Source: CAVOOW01 sp963697675
GTDB taxonomy: Bacteria > Actinomycetota > Actinomycetes > JACCUZ01
Direction: 5' to 3'
NCBI GenBank assembly: GCA_963697675.1
Contig: CAVOOW010000001.1
Coordinates: forward strand, 248,001 to 312,000
DNA length: 64,000 nucleotides
The notes under the pieces are model-generated. The model worked only from the letters and a program-made list of their open reading frames with translations, was not told the DNA's origin and searched no databases. A program made the position numbers and the translations under genes. Shown here piece after piece: positions 36,566 to 46,912 of this stretch. Each line of letters begins with the position of its first letter. Position 1 is the stretch's first letter.

Positions 36566-38498
36566 AGGTGAGCTTGAGCCTGCCGGGCTTGGTCCCGGTC
36601 GGCGGGATGCGCAGCGCCTCGAGGGCGAAGGACATGACGTCCTTGAACACCGGACCCGCGTTGACACCGCCGCCGATGGCTGAGCGAGGCTTCTGCAGCG
36701 TGACCGCGACGACCAGGCCGGGCTTGTCGACCGGCGCCATCCCGATGAACGACATCGTGTAGCCGCGGTAGCAGGCGCACGATTCGTCGTAGCGCTGAGC
36801 GGTGCCGGTCTTGCCGCCGACGCGGTAGCCAGGAACGGCTGCGAGCGGTGCGGTGCCGCCCGGCTCCACCACTGCCTCGAGCATCGAGCGGATCGTGCGT
36901 GCCGTCGTGGGGCTGACGACCCGGCGCGACGTGGACGCCGGCGTGGCGGCGATCGTGCCGCCGGCGCCGGTCGTGCCGGCGATCAGCCGCGGGGCGACCC
37001 GCACGCCGTCGTTCGCGATCGTCGCGAAGACCGAGGCCATCTGCACCGTGTTGACGGAGTAGCCCTGACCGAACGCCATGGTGTAGCCGCTCGTCGCCGA
37101 CCACTGGTTCGTGGGCAGCAGCACGCCGTCGGACTCGCCCGGCAGGTTGAGACCGGTGGGCTGGCCGATGCCGTACTTGCGCAGGTACGGAGCGAGCCGC
37201 TTCAGGTTCCCCATCCGCTCGGCGGCCTTGATCGTGCCGATGTTGCTGGACTTGGCGATGGTGCCCGCATAGGTCAGCTTCTCGGTGCCGTGGTTCTCGA
37301 AGTCCTTGAAGCACTTGCCGGCGCGGCACAGGCGGTTGGGCACAACGATGTGCGTCTCCGGGGTGATCAGGCCCTGGTCGAGAAGCGCAGACGCCGTGAT
37401 CACCTTGCCGGTGCTGCCCGGCTCGTAGGGCTCGGCGAGCGCGCGGTTGCCGCGGTCGGGCCCGGGTGCGCTGCCGGGATCGTTCGAGTCGAACGTCGGC
37501 GCCGTCGCCATCGCCAGCAGGTCGCCGGTGTGCGGGTCCATCACGATGACCGTGCCGCTCTGCGAGCCCGTCGTCTTGACCGCCTTGGCGATCGCCTTCT
37601 GCGCCACCCACTGGATGTCCCGGTCGATGGTCAGAGCCACGTCCTTGCCGGGCACGGCGTCGTGCTCGGAGTCGACACCGCTCGGGATGCGGCGCCCGCC
37701 GGCGGACATCTCGTAGGTCGCCTTGCCGTTGCGGCCGGCCAGTGTCTTGTCCAGGTCGTACTCCAGCCCGCCGGCGCCCTTGCCCTCGGCGTTCACGAAG
37801 CCGACGATGTTCGCCCCGGTCTCCCCGCCCGGATAGATGCGCTTGCTGGTGGCCTCGCCGAAGATGCCCGGCAGGCCGGTCGTGTTGGGCAGGTTGAGGT
37901 CGCGGATCTTGTGCCACAGCTCGGGGGTCACCGTCTTGGCGACGTACACGAACCGCTTGGTGCCGGACAGCGTGGCCGTCAGGGTGGCGACATCGACGCC
38001 GAGCACCGGAGCCAGCACCTGCGCCTCGGCCAGCGGGTCGCTGACCAGCGTCTGGTCCGCGGTGATGTTGACGGCGGCGACGGTCGTGGCGAGCGCGACG
38101 CCGTTGCGGTCGGTGATCGTGCCCCGGACGGCGGGCAGCACGGCGGTGCGCAGTCGCCCGGCCTCGGCCTCGGAGGCGTAGGTCGTCGCGTCGAGGCCCT
38201 GCAGCTGCACCAGTCGCCCGGCGAACAGCGACAGCACGACAGCGAGCAGCAGTACGGCGCCGCGCAGGCGGCGGTGGCTGTCGGCCAGGCGCAGCTGGGG
38301 CCGGAGGCGAGCTGGTCGCCGGCCGGCAGGACGAGGGCTCGGCGTGCGACGCGACGGAGAGGCGCGCGACGCCGTACGACGGGGTGTGGAGGCGCGCGCT
38401 CGTTCGGGAGTGCGGCGCTGCGCGGGCCGCCCCGCGACACCGGCCGCCCGCGGGGCGCGCCGCGGTGCGGGGCGGCGGGGTGGCGGGCTCGCGGGCAT
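36552..38498 (-). CDS. ftsI: Septal class B penicillin-binding protein FtsI/PBP3
   Basis: Transpeptidase of the divisome, 648 residues. A Pro/Arg-rich cytoplasmic tail of about 80 residues is followed by one membrane helix (GAVLLLAVVLSLFAGRLV). Then come the PBP dimerisation domain (AVRGTITDRNGVALA) and the transpeptidase domain with catalytic Ser362 in PGSTGK, SSN in AKSSNIGT and KTGT in GGKTGTAQ. ATG 38498 overlaps the ftsL-like stop by one base (TGATG). A short hairpin (TGGCACGGCA/TGCCGTGCCA) spans its stop and the murE start. Confidence 0.97.
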   Translation of the reverse strand: MPASPPPRRPAPRRAPRAAGVAGRPAQRRTPERARASTPRRTASRASPSRRTPSPRPAGRRPARLRPQLRLADSHRRLRGAVLLLAVVLSLFAGRLVQLQGLDATTYASEAEAGRLRTAVLPAVRGTITDRNGVALATTVAAVNITADQTLVSDPLAEAQVLAPVLGVDVATLTATLSGTKRFVYVAKTVTPELWHKIRDLNLPNTTGLPGIFGEATSKRIYPGGETGANIVGFVNAEGKGAGGLEYDLDKTLAGRNGKATYEMSAGGRRIPSGVDSEHDAVPGKDVALTIDRDIQWVAQKAIAKAVKTTGSQSGTVIVMDPHTGDLLAMATAPTFDSNDPGSAPGPDRGNRALAEPYEPGSTGKVITASALLDQGLITPETHIVVPNRLCRAGKCFKDFENHGTEKLTYAGTIAKSSNIGTIKAAERMGNLKRLAPYLRKYGIGQPTGLNLPGESDGVLLPTNQWSATSGYTMAFGQGYSVNTVQMASVFATIANDGVRVAPRLIAGTTGAGGTIAATPASTSRRVVSPTTARTIRSMLEAVVEPGGTAPLAAVPGYRVGGKTGTAQRYDESCACYRGYTMSFIGMAPVDKPGLVVAVTLQKPRSAIGGGVNAGPVFKDVMSFALEALRIPPTGTKPGRLKLTWHGR

Positions 38499-39070
38499 CA
38501 GCCGTCACTCCCCGGGGTCGGCGTCGGCGTGGGCTTCGCGTTGCCATGCTTTGCGGGCTTGTCCGGGTTGCCTGAGGCATCGGTGCCGGCGCTCGTCGAC
38601 GCCGACGGGCTGGACGACGGCGAGGGGCTCGCCACCGGTGGCGGCGGTGGTGCGACGCCGGCCTTGGGCTTGCCCAGGATGCGACCGTCAGACAGTCGGA
38701 TGAACGCGGGGTTCTCGCTGCGCACCATGCCGAGCTGCTGCGCCCGGTCGGAGAGCCGCCGGGGCGAGGCCTCCAGCGCGAGTCGCTGCTCGAGGGCCTG
38801 CTGCTCGTTCGCGAGCAGCGCCGAGTGCGTCTGCAGGTCGTGCAGCCGGAACGAGTCTTCGGCGAGCGCGGTGTGCAGGAACAGCAACCCGCCGAGACCG
38901 GCGACCAGCAGCGCCGCCACCAGCACCACGAACGGCGCCCGGGGAGCCGCGGACGCGGTGGCCGGGACGAGCGCGAGGCTCGGCGGCTTCGGTCGTGGCT
39001 GCCCGGCCGGACGGGCGGTCTTCGAGGCCGGTGAGACGCGTGAGGCACTGGCGGCCGACGAGGCGCTCAT
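38498..39070 (-). CDS. FtsL-like bitopic division protein
   Basis: Position between rsmH and ftsI, a single membrane helix (APFVVLVAALLVAGLGGLLF, about residues 45-64), and a following coiled-coil with LLANEQQALEQRLALEASPR match FtsL-type septum initiators, which bridge FtsB/FtsQ and FtsW/FtsI. The C-terminal ~70 residues are low complexity (Pro, Ser, Thr, Gly), an extension seen in several actinobacterial FtsL-like proteins. ATG 39070 is preferred over a TTG at 39085. 190 residues. Identification rests on topology and context because FtsL sequences diverge strongly. Confidence 0.8.
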   Translation of the reverse strand: MSASSAASASRVSPASKTARPAGQPRPKPPSLALVPATASAAPRAPFVVLVAALLVAGLGGLLFLHTALAEDSFRLHDLQTHSALLANEQQALEQRLALEASPRRLSDRAQQLGMVRSENPAFIRLSDGRILGKPKAGVAPPPPPVASPSPSSSPSASTSAGTDASGNPDKPAKHGNAKPTPTPTPGSDG

Positions 39071-39103
39071 CCGGGGTCCCCGCAAAGGTCGGGGTCCCCG
39101 CGG

Positions 39104-39174
39104 GATCGTGAGCGCAGCGAGCGATCTCGTGGGGTGCGAAGCGTGAGCGCAGCGAGCGGTTTCGTGGGGTGGTC
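39104..39174. repeat. 35-nt tandem repeat with REP-like core, between rsmH and ftsL-like gene
   Basis: GTGAGCGCAGCGAGCG occurs at 39108-39123 and 39143-39158; each copy is followed by a TCGTGGGGTG block, giving two ~29-nt units at 35-nt period with a few differences. The core GAGCGCAGCGAGC is semi-palindromic, and the first copy is flanked by GATCG/CGATC. A second direct repeat GGGGTCCCCGC (39074-39084 and 39091-39101) lies next to it. The element fills most of the gap between two otherwise tightly packed genes. Confidence 0.75.
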
Positions 39175-40144
39175 ATGCTGCGTCTCTGAGTCGTTCGGCG
39201 GCGCGCAGCTTCGCTGAGGCGGCGCGCGGGTTGGCGGCAAGCTCGGCCTCGCTCGGCACCTCGGCGCCGCGGGTGAGCAGTCGCAGGGTGGGCAGTTGCG
39301 CCTCGGGGACGACCGGCAGGTCTGGCGGGGCAGAGCTCGTCGCACCAGAGACGAACAGCCGCTTGGTGAACCGGTCCTCGAGCGAGTGATAGGACAGCAC
39401 CGCGATGCGCCCGCCCACTGCGAGAGCCGCCACGGCGTCGGGCAGTGCGCGTTCGAGCGAGGCGAGCTCGCCGTTCACCTCGATGCGCAGCGCCTGGAAC
39501 GTGCGCTTGGCAGGGTGGCCGCCCTTGCGCCGGGTGGCGGCAGGGATCGAGGACCGCACCAGCTCGGCCAGCCGGGCGGTGCCGGTGAACGGTTCGGTCG
39601 CGCGTTCGCGCACGATGGCGTCGGCCACGCGTCGCGCGAAGCGCTCCTCTCCGTATCTATGCAGTACGCGCGCCAGGTCGCTCGCGCCGTAGGTGTTGAC
39701 GATGTCGGCTGCGGTGACTCCGCGGCTCTGGTCCATCCGCATGTCCAGCGGGGCGTCCTGCGCGTAGGCGAAGCCGCGCTCGCGGTCGTCGAGCTGGAGT
39801 GACGAGACGCCGAGGTCGAACAAGACCCCCTGCACCCGGTCGTGGCCGAGGTCGGACAGCACCTGGGCGAGCTCGTCATAGACCGCGTGCACCAGCGTCG
39901 CCCGGGGACCGAACGGCGCGAGCCGCTGGGTCGCGAGAGTGAGCGCCTGCTGGTCTCGATCCAGACCGACGAGCTGCAAGGTGTCGAAGCGGGCCAGCAG
40001 CGCCTCGCTGTGTCCACCGAGCCCGACGGTCGCATCGACGACGACGGCGCCGTTGCGCTCGAGAGCCGGAGCAAGCAGAGCGACGACCCGGTCGAGCAGC
40101 ACCGGGATGTGCGCCGAGGACGAGCCGGACGCCTCGGTGCTCAT
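39173..40144 (-). CDS. rsmH: 16S rRNA m4C1402 methyltransferase
   Basis: SAM-dependent N4-cytosine methyltransferase of 16S rRNA (also called MraW). Motifs HIPVLLDRVVALLAPA, VDATVGLGGHSEALLARF, VQGVLFDLGVSSLQLDDRER, and FQALRIEVNGELASLERALP are canonical. The C-terminus SYHSLEDRFTKRLF is complete. 323 residues from ATG 40144, which overlaps the stop of a 49-residue membrane protein gene (ATGA). Its stop lies just before a repeat element. Confidence 0.97.
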   Translation of the reverse strand: MSTEASGSSSAHIPVLLDRVVALLAPALERNGAVVVDATVGLGGHSEALLARFDTLQLVGLDRDQQALTLATQRLAPFGPRATLVHAVYDELAQVLSDLGHDRVQGVLFDLGVSSLQLDDRERGFAYAQDAPLDMRMDQSRGVTAADIVNTYGASDLARVLHRYGEERFARRVADAIVRERATEPFTGTARLAELVRSSIPAATRRKGGHPAKRTFQALRIEVNGELASLERALPDAVAALAVGGRIAVLSYHSLEDRFTKRLFVSGATSSAPPDLPVVPEAQLPTLRLLTRGAEVPSEAELAANPRAASAKLRAAERLRDAA

Positions 40145-40290
40145 CTGCCCGGCCAGCCGGCCGTCAGGAAGAGCAGCAGCACGGCGAACAGCCCCATCGA
40201 GCCGAGGGCTCCGACGAGCAGGAACGCAGACGTGCGCGTCTCGTCTGCCAGCGCCGAGCGCTCGCTGTCGCGCGCAGACGTCCCGTTCAT
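40141..40290 (-). CDS. 49-residue single-pass membrane protein between mraZ and rsmH
   Basis: ATG 40290 follows GAGGGGTCGAG. The protein has a polar head of about 22 residues (MNGTSARDSERSALADETRT), one membrane helix (FLLVGALGSMGLFAVLLLFL) and a short tail ending GWPGR. The TGA overlaps the rsmH ATG by 4 nt, so the two are translationally coupled. I do not recognise the family. Location in the dcw cluster suggests a division or envelope role. An upstream in-frame start at 40329 has no ribosome-binding site. Confidence 0.75.
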   Translation of the reverse strand: MNGTSARDSERSALADETRTSAFLLVGALGSMGLFAVLLLFLTAGWPGR

Positions 40291-40469
40291 CTCGACCCCT
40301 CTTCGTGCTCGGCTGTGCGTGCGACGCAATTCGTGCGTGAAGCCGAGCCGTGCCCGCCACCAGTCGCGGTCCGGTGCTGTCGTGCGGGTTGTGCCTTCGT
40401 GCCGTTGCCGTCGTGCCGCCAGGTCTCCAACCGCTCCAGCGCAGCTGCTCTGGCGCCGGGGAAGGGGCG

Positions 40470-41171
40470 TCAGAACGCGCGAGCGGGTGGAGACCTCGTG
40501 GCACGACGGGTGTCGTCCCAGATCAGAAGCAGCCCCGGCAGCACCTCCTCGGCCTGCTCGGCGAACGCGGTCTCGTTCGCCGCGAGGTAGGTGTCCCAGG
40601 CCTGGGCGTCCCAGACCTCGAGGCGGGCGCCGGCCCCGATGACGACGCAGTCCTTGGTCAGCCCTGCGTAGTCACGCAGCGGCTGGGGCACGGTCACGCG
40701 GCCCTGCTTGTCCGGGGTCTCCTGCGAGGCGCCGGAGAGGAACACGCGGGTGTAGTCGCGGGCCACCTTGCTGGTGACCGGGGCACCGCGCATCTGGTCG
40801 TAGAGCCGGGCGAACTCCGCGGCGGGGAAGACGTAGAGGCAGCGTTCCTGTCCCCGGGTGATCACGAGGCCCGCAGCCAGGTCGTCGCGGAAACGTGCTG
40901 GAAGAAAGAGGCGGCCCTTGTCGTCGAGCCTTGGCTGGTGGGTGCCCAGAAAGAGAGCAGGGAGTGCAGCGAACGGGTTCGGCGCGGCCGGGGCAGCAAC
41001 AGCTGGGCCAGGTCCTGCGGCTCCGCCGGACGTTGTGCCAGCTGGGGTGCCCTCTGCACCGGCAGCTCCACCGTCGGCAGGGCCGCCCGCGGCACCGGTT
41101 GCTCCACCGTCGGCAGGGCCGCCCGCGGCACCGGCAGCTCCGCCATCTGCTGAGTCACCACCTTGCGCCAC
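40470..41171 (-). CDS. mraZ: Transcriptional regulator MraZ with Ala/Gly-rich N-terminal extension
   Basis: AbrB-fold DNA-binding repressor of the dcw cluster. Two SpoVT/AbrB-type repeats are seen: FLGTHQPRLDDKGRLFLPAR with FRDDLAAGLVITRGQ, and FLSGASQETPDKQGRVTVPQ with PLRDYAGLTKDCVVIGAGAR. Standard MraZ is about 143 residues and starts at MFLGTH; here LFLGTH is preceded by about 72 residues of low-complexity sequence (GGPADGGAAGA repeats) from GTG 41171, the first start in this frame. GGAGG stands 9 nt upstream of it. A competing ATG at 41173 opens a different frame that would need a shift to reach MraZ. So the true N-terminus is open. Confidence 0.9.
   Translation of the reverse strand: MAQGGDSADGGAAGAAGGPADGGATGAAGGPADGGAAGAEGTPAGTTSGGAAGPGPAVAAPAAPNPFAALPALFLGTHQPRLDDKGRLFLPARFRDDLAAGLVITRGQERCLYVFPAAEFARLYDQMRGAPVTSKVARDYTRVFLSGASQETPDKQGRVTVPQPLRDYAGLTKDCVVIGAGARLEVWDAQAWDTYLAANETAFAEQAEEVLPGLLLIWDDTRRATRSPPARAF
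41066..41134. repeat. 36-bp imperfect tandem repeat in the mraZ 5' region
   Basis: A 33-nt block beginning CTCCACCGTCGGCAGGGCCG occurs at 41066-41098 and again at 41102-41134, period 36 nt. It encodes the Gly-Pro-Ala-Asp-Gly-Gly repeats of the MraZ extension. The period is a multiple of three, so copy number can change without breaking the frame. Confidence 0.85.
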
Positions 41172-41210
41172 ATCGACCCACCTCCCCTGGCATTCCGGAC
41201 CTTCTGTCCC

Positions 41211-41244
41211 CCACAGCGCGCCACTCTACCCCACTTCCCTCCAC
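41211..41244 (-). promoter_or_regulatory. Candidate MraZ operator: four GTGG boxes at 10-nt spacing
   Basis: On the plus strand CCAC starts at exactly 41211, 41221, 41231 and 41241; read on the minus strand this is GTGG-N6 four times. MraZ is known to bind arrays of TGGG-type boxes at 10-bp spacing upstream of its own gene. The array ends 38 nt upstream of the mraZ start, overlapping a TAGAGT that could be the -10 box. It probably gives autoregulation of the dcw operon. Confidence 0.85.
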
Positions 41245-41405
41245 GGTCAACCAGATTCACCCAACTGGCCCCCCCGCGCCGCCCCTCCACCCCCTTTGTG
41301 GACCCCGACACACCGGCCCGTCGGCGTGTCTGGTGCGCAAGAGTCCACAAATGAGCTGGATCCGGGAGCGTGCACCGCTTCCTGCCCCGCCATGGGGGTG
41401 TTTGG

Positions 41406-42347
41406 ATGACGCCCGTGACCGAGCAATCACCCGGCGGGACCTCGTCGCCCCCGAGACCGGCCCGGCGACCGCGCCGTGGTGGAGGCGTCGACGTCGTCGC
41501 GCGGGTCGTGCTGGTCCTGGTGCTGCTCGGTATCGCCGCCCAGGGCCTGTCCGGCCGGCGTCACCTCGACTGGACCGCGATCTCCGACAACCCGGGATCC
41601 ACCTGGATCGGCCTGGTGCTGATCGGCGCGGCCGCGTTCGTCGCCGTCAGCGGCCTTCGCGCGCTGCGCAAGATGATGCGCATGCTGCGCGACGACGCTG
41701 ACGACGACGCGCCGACCCTCCTCGGCACCCGCGCCCCCTGGTATGCCTATCTGGTCAGCGGCACCCTCATCGCCGTGGTGATCCTGCTCATCTATCTGCT
41801 GCTCAGATCGGCTGTCGATCAGCCGTTGAAGTTCCGCAACCAGGGGCAGGTCGACACGACGGGGCTGCGGAATCGTAAGCCGGGTGACGAGTCGTCGATC
41901 GACCCGTGGCTGGTTCTCATCGCGGTGCTCGCCGGCGTCGGACTGGCGTTCGCCGCGTTCCGGCGCCGCGTCGGCCTCGACGAGGACACGTTCGACGTCG
42001 AGGAGGAACCGACCGAGGACGAGGCGCTGGCCGGTGCCGTCGCTGCGGCGGAGGTGGAGCTCGACTCGCACGGCGATGACATCCGTGCTGCGATCATCGC
42101 CGCCTACACGGCGATGGAGCGCGAACTCGTGGCCAGCGGCACCACCCGGTACGCCTCGGACACACCCACCGACTTCCTGTTGCGCGCCATGTCTTCCTCG
42201 CGCGTGTCGCCCGGCTCGGCGACGCGGTTGACCGAACTGTTCCGCGAGGCGCGGTTCAGCACGCATCCCATGCCCGAGAGCTCGCGAGCAGACGCCGCGC
42301 GGGCGCTTGCCCGGGTGGCCGACGATCTGGCGGCTCGGCGTGGTTGA
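41406..42347 (+). CDS. Membrane protein with C-terminal DUF4129 domain
   Basis: 313 residues. Membrane segments near residues 32-46 (VVLVLVLLGIAAQGL), 58-80, 118-136 (VSGTLIAVVILLIYLLL) and 171-190. The C-terminal ~110 residues (IRAAIIAAYTAMERELVASG…TPTDFLLRAM…ATRLTELFREARFS) match DUF4129, which regularly travels with MoxR, DUF58 and transglutaminase genes. Role unknown; probably an assembly or maturation accessory. ATG 41406 or GTG 41415. First gene of the plus-strand operon that diverges from mraZ. Its stop overlaps the next start by 8 nt. Confidence 0.85.
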   Translation: MTPVTEQSPGGTSSPPRPARRPRRGGGVDVVARVVLVLVLLGIAAQGLSGRRHLDWTAISDNPGSTWIGLVLIGAAAFVAVSGLRALRKMMRMLRDDADDDAPTLLGTRAPWYAYLVSGTLIAVVILLIYLLLRSAVDQPLKFRNQGQVDTTGLRNRKPGDESSIDPWLVLIAVLAGVGLAFAAFRRRVGLDEDTFDVEEEPTEDEALAGAVAAAEVELDSHGDDIRAAIIAAYTAMERELVASGTTRYASDTPTDFLLRAMSSSRVSPGSATRLTELFREARFSTHPMPESSRADAARALARVADDLAARRG

Positions 42348-42905
42348 GCTGCGCCGGGTCTGGCACCGCGACCCCGCCGAGATCGGCTACCTCGACGAGG
42401 ACGACCTCCGCGCCATCGAACGGGCCCGTCGTGGCGCGGGCATCCTCACCGTGGTGTCCGGCATCGCCGTGATCACTGCGTACGCCGTGGCGGGCTTCGC
42501 CGGGTTGGTGGTGGTGTTGAGCGCGTTGGCTGTCCTCGGCCTGCTGTTGCTGGCTCTCGGGGTGCCGACGGCGCCTGCCCGACCCCGTCGGCGCCGCCGT
42601 CGCAGACAGCCGAACGACGCGCCCTACCCGACCTTCCAACAGGTCAGCGAGCAGCTGTCCTGGGCGGAGGTCTCGCCGCGGCACTACGACATGGTGACCC
42701 GGCCGCTTCTGGTGCGACTGATGGCGTCGCGGCTGTCCGAGCGACACGGCGTCGACCTGCACCGCGACCTGGAGCAGGCCCGCGCGATCGTCGGAGACGA
42801 CCTGTGGTGGTGGCTGGACCCGACGCGCCCGGTCGAGGGCTCGAGCCAGCCCCCCGGGGTCGACGTGCGCACACTGACCCGACTCGTCGAGCGACTGGAG
42901 ACCCT

Positions 42906-42909
<4 letters not shown>
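42340..42909 (+). CDS. Two-TM membrane protein of the MoxR/DUF58 module
   Basis: 189 residues from GTG 42340, overlapping the previous gene by 8 nt and the next by ATGA. Two adjacent hydrophobic segments (ILTVVSGIAVITAYAVAGFA and GLVVVLSALAVLGLLLLALG) are followed by an Arg-rich stretch and a soluble C-terminus (SWAEVSPRHYDMVTRPLLVR, WWWLDPTRP). Actinobacterial MoxR loci often carry such a protein at this place; function is unknown. Confidence 0.8.
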
Positions 42910-43856
<947 letters not shown>

Positions 43857-43872
43857 CGCCCTGCGAGCCGGC

Positions 43873-45153
43873 ATGACCGAGCTGACCTGGCACACCTATG
43901 CCATCAAGTTCTCGCCGACGCCGCGGTTGCGCCGCCTCGCGCTGCTGGCCGCGATGGCGGTGGCTGCCGCCGTCATCAGCGGTCGCGGCGAGCTGGCGGC
44001 GGTGGCCGCTGCGCCGCTCGTCCTGCTGACCCTGCACCCCCGATCGGCGCTCCCCCGCCGAGCCCGCGTCGGCGTACAGCTCAACCCCACCCGCTGCCTC
44101 GAGGACGACGAGCTGACCGTGTCGCTGGTCGTGAACGTGCCCGGGGCCGAACGCGTGGAGGCGAGGTTGATCCTGCCGACCGCCATGGACCTCCTGCTGG
44201 CGGAGGACTCGCATGTGGTGGACGCGGGATGGGGCCTGGAGTGGACCGTGACGCCGCACCGCTGGGGTCGTCATGATCTCGGCCCGGTGCGGCTGCGTGT
44301 GCTCACGGCCTTCGGGCTCTACTCGACGACCTTCGACGTGCCGCTGGAGCGGGTCACGGTCTATCCCGGCGGCGGTACGGTCGCGAGCACCCACGCGCCG
44401 CGCGAGCTGCCGGCTCGCCTCGGTGAGCACCCGAGCCGGGCCCTTGGTTCCGGCGTCGAGTTCGGCGGGGTGCGGCCGTTCGCCGCCGGCGACCGCCGAC
44501 GCGACGTCGACTGGCGCACCTCGGCCAAGCACCAGAAGCTGTTCGTACGGCAGTACGCGGACGAGCGAACGGTCGACCTGGCTCTGCTGCTCGACGTCGG
44601 CGCAGACGCGGGCGAGCCGGGCCACTCGTCGCTCGACCTGACCGTGCGTGCGGCCACGGGCCTGGCCTACAGCTATCTCCGGCTCCACGACCGGGTCGGA
44701 GTCGTGACGATCGGCGGCTGGACCCGATGGCTGACCCCCGACTCGAGCGTCCGGCAGCTGCATCGCATCGCCGAGCTGGTGATGGACGTCAGGGGCGACG
44801 ACATGACGATCGACACCGGCCTGACCCGCGTGCCGCGGGCCGTGCTGAAGCCCGGCACCTTCGTCGTCGTGCTGTCCCCCATGCTCGACCGCCGCGCACT
44901 GGAGGCGGTCGTGGATCTGCACGCCCGCGGGCTCGGCATGCTGGTCGTCGACGTGCTGATCTCGGAACCAGACGTGGGCAACCAGGCCGGCCTGACCGAT
45001 CTGGCCCTGCGGCTGTGGCGGCTGGAGCGCGAGGCGGTGCGCGTCGAGCTGTCCGGACTGGGCGTCCCGCTCATCCACTGGGACGGCGTCGGCGACCTCA
45101 GCGCTCCGCTGCTGCACGCGATGCGCGCCGTCCCACCCGGCGTGCGCGCATGA
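43873..45153 (+). CDS. DUF58 protein (module 1)
   Basis: 426 residues with two N-terminal hydrophobic segments and the DUF58 signature GGVRPFAAGDRRRDVDWRTS about residue 200, followed by a von Willebrand A-like region (LALLLDVGADAG…DRVGVVTIGGW…LVVVLSPMLDRRAL in outline). Works with MoxR ATPases. Overlaps the next gene by ATGA. Confidence 0.93.
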   Translation: MTELTWHTYAIKFSPTPRLRRLALLAAMAVAAAVISGRGELAAVAAAPLVLLTLHPRSALPRRARVGVQLNPTRCLEDDELTVSLVVNVPGAERVEARLILPTAMDLLLAEDSHVVDAGWGLEWTVTPHRWGRHDLGPVRLRVLTAFGLYSTTFDVPLERVTVYPGGGTVASTHAPRELPARLGEHPSRALGSGVEFGGVRPFAAGDRRRDVDWRTSAKHQKLFVRQYADERTVDLALLLDVGADAGEPGHSSLDLTVRAATGLAYSYLRLHDRVGVVTIGGWTRWLTPDSSVRQLHRIAELVMDVRGDDMTIDTGLTRVPRAVLKPGTFVVVLSPMLDRRALEAVVDLHARGLGMLVVDVLISEPDVGNQAGLTDLALRLWRLEREAVRVELSGLGVPLIHWDGVGDLSAPLLHAMRAVPPGVRA

Positions 45154-45699
45154 GCGGCCCCACAGTGGGCGCGACTCCGGGCGGCCTACATCGACCCCCG
45201 TGGCTCGGGTCTGCGGCCAGCCACGCCCTGGTTCTGGTGAGCGGCTTGGGAGCCTGCGCCCTGTCGCTGCCCGAGGCGCGCCGGCCGGCTCTGGTGCTCG
45301 CCTTGCTCGGGGCCTGTGCCGTGGTCGTGGCGCTGGTCACCGGCTGGCGCATCGCGGGGTCGGTGGCCGTGCTGCTCGTCGGAGCGACCCCGCTGATGGC
45401 CGGTGCCCTCGATGACGACGCGGCGTCGACCGGCCGGCTGGTCGTCGCCACCCTGCTGGTGCTGGCGCTTGATCGTCGGGCTCGACGGGGTCGAGCGCCG
45501 CGATCGATCGGGTCCCGAGCCGGTCGCCGTGCAGGTGACCACGCTCACCCGTCGGTGGGCTGGACCGCTGGCGGCGATCGCCTCGTGCGCGCTGCTCGGC
45601 GCGGCCTCGACCGCAACTGTCTCGCCGTCCGTGGCGTTCGTCCTGCTCGGGGTGCTGGCGGGCGTCGGCGCCGTGCTCGCAGCCACCCGGATGCACTAA
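45150..45699 (+). CDS. Hydrophobic membrane protein, one frameshift
   Basis: About 182 residues after joining frames near 45471: the first part ends RLVVATLLVLAL, and the second continues IVGLDGVERRDRSGPEPVAV and ends LAGVGAVLAATRMH. Six hydrophobic stretches (for example HALVLVSGLGACALSL, LVLALLGACAVVVALV, FVLLGVLAGVGAVLAA). The break is CGCTTGAT for CGCTGAT, the same context as the ftsW break. No known family. Last gene of MoxR module 1; starts by ATGA overlap with DUF58. Confidence 0.75.
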
Positions 45700-45910
45700 C
45701 GGCCGTCCCGGTCGACCTGGGACGGGAACCCGTCGTTCTCCCAGGCAACGGCCCTGACGAGGACGTATCGTATTCATTCTGTGACCCCGGATGTCTGGAA
45801 AGTTATGCAGGCGAGCACCAACGATCCATCGCACCTGACAGACTCCCGCTGATGAGCGGCTTCCTGTCACCCGGGGGGTCGGTGCCGTGGCCGAGGAGGG
45901 CCCCTTGACC

Positions 45911-46911
<1,001 letters not shown>

Positions 46912-46912
<1 letters not shown>

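Noticed and set aside
33917..36571. 884-codon plus-strand frame opposite murE and murF
   Set aside because: Antisense to mur ligases with complete motifs; high-GC shadow.
39104..39174. Possible CRISPR array
   Set aside because: Only two imperfect units with 6-nt spacing and no cas genes.
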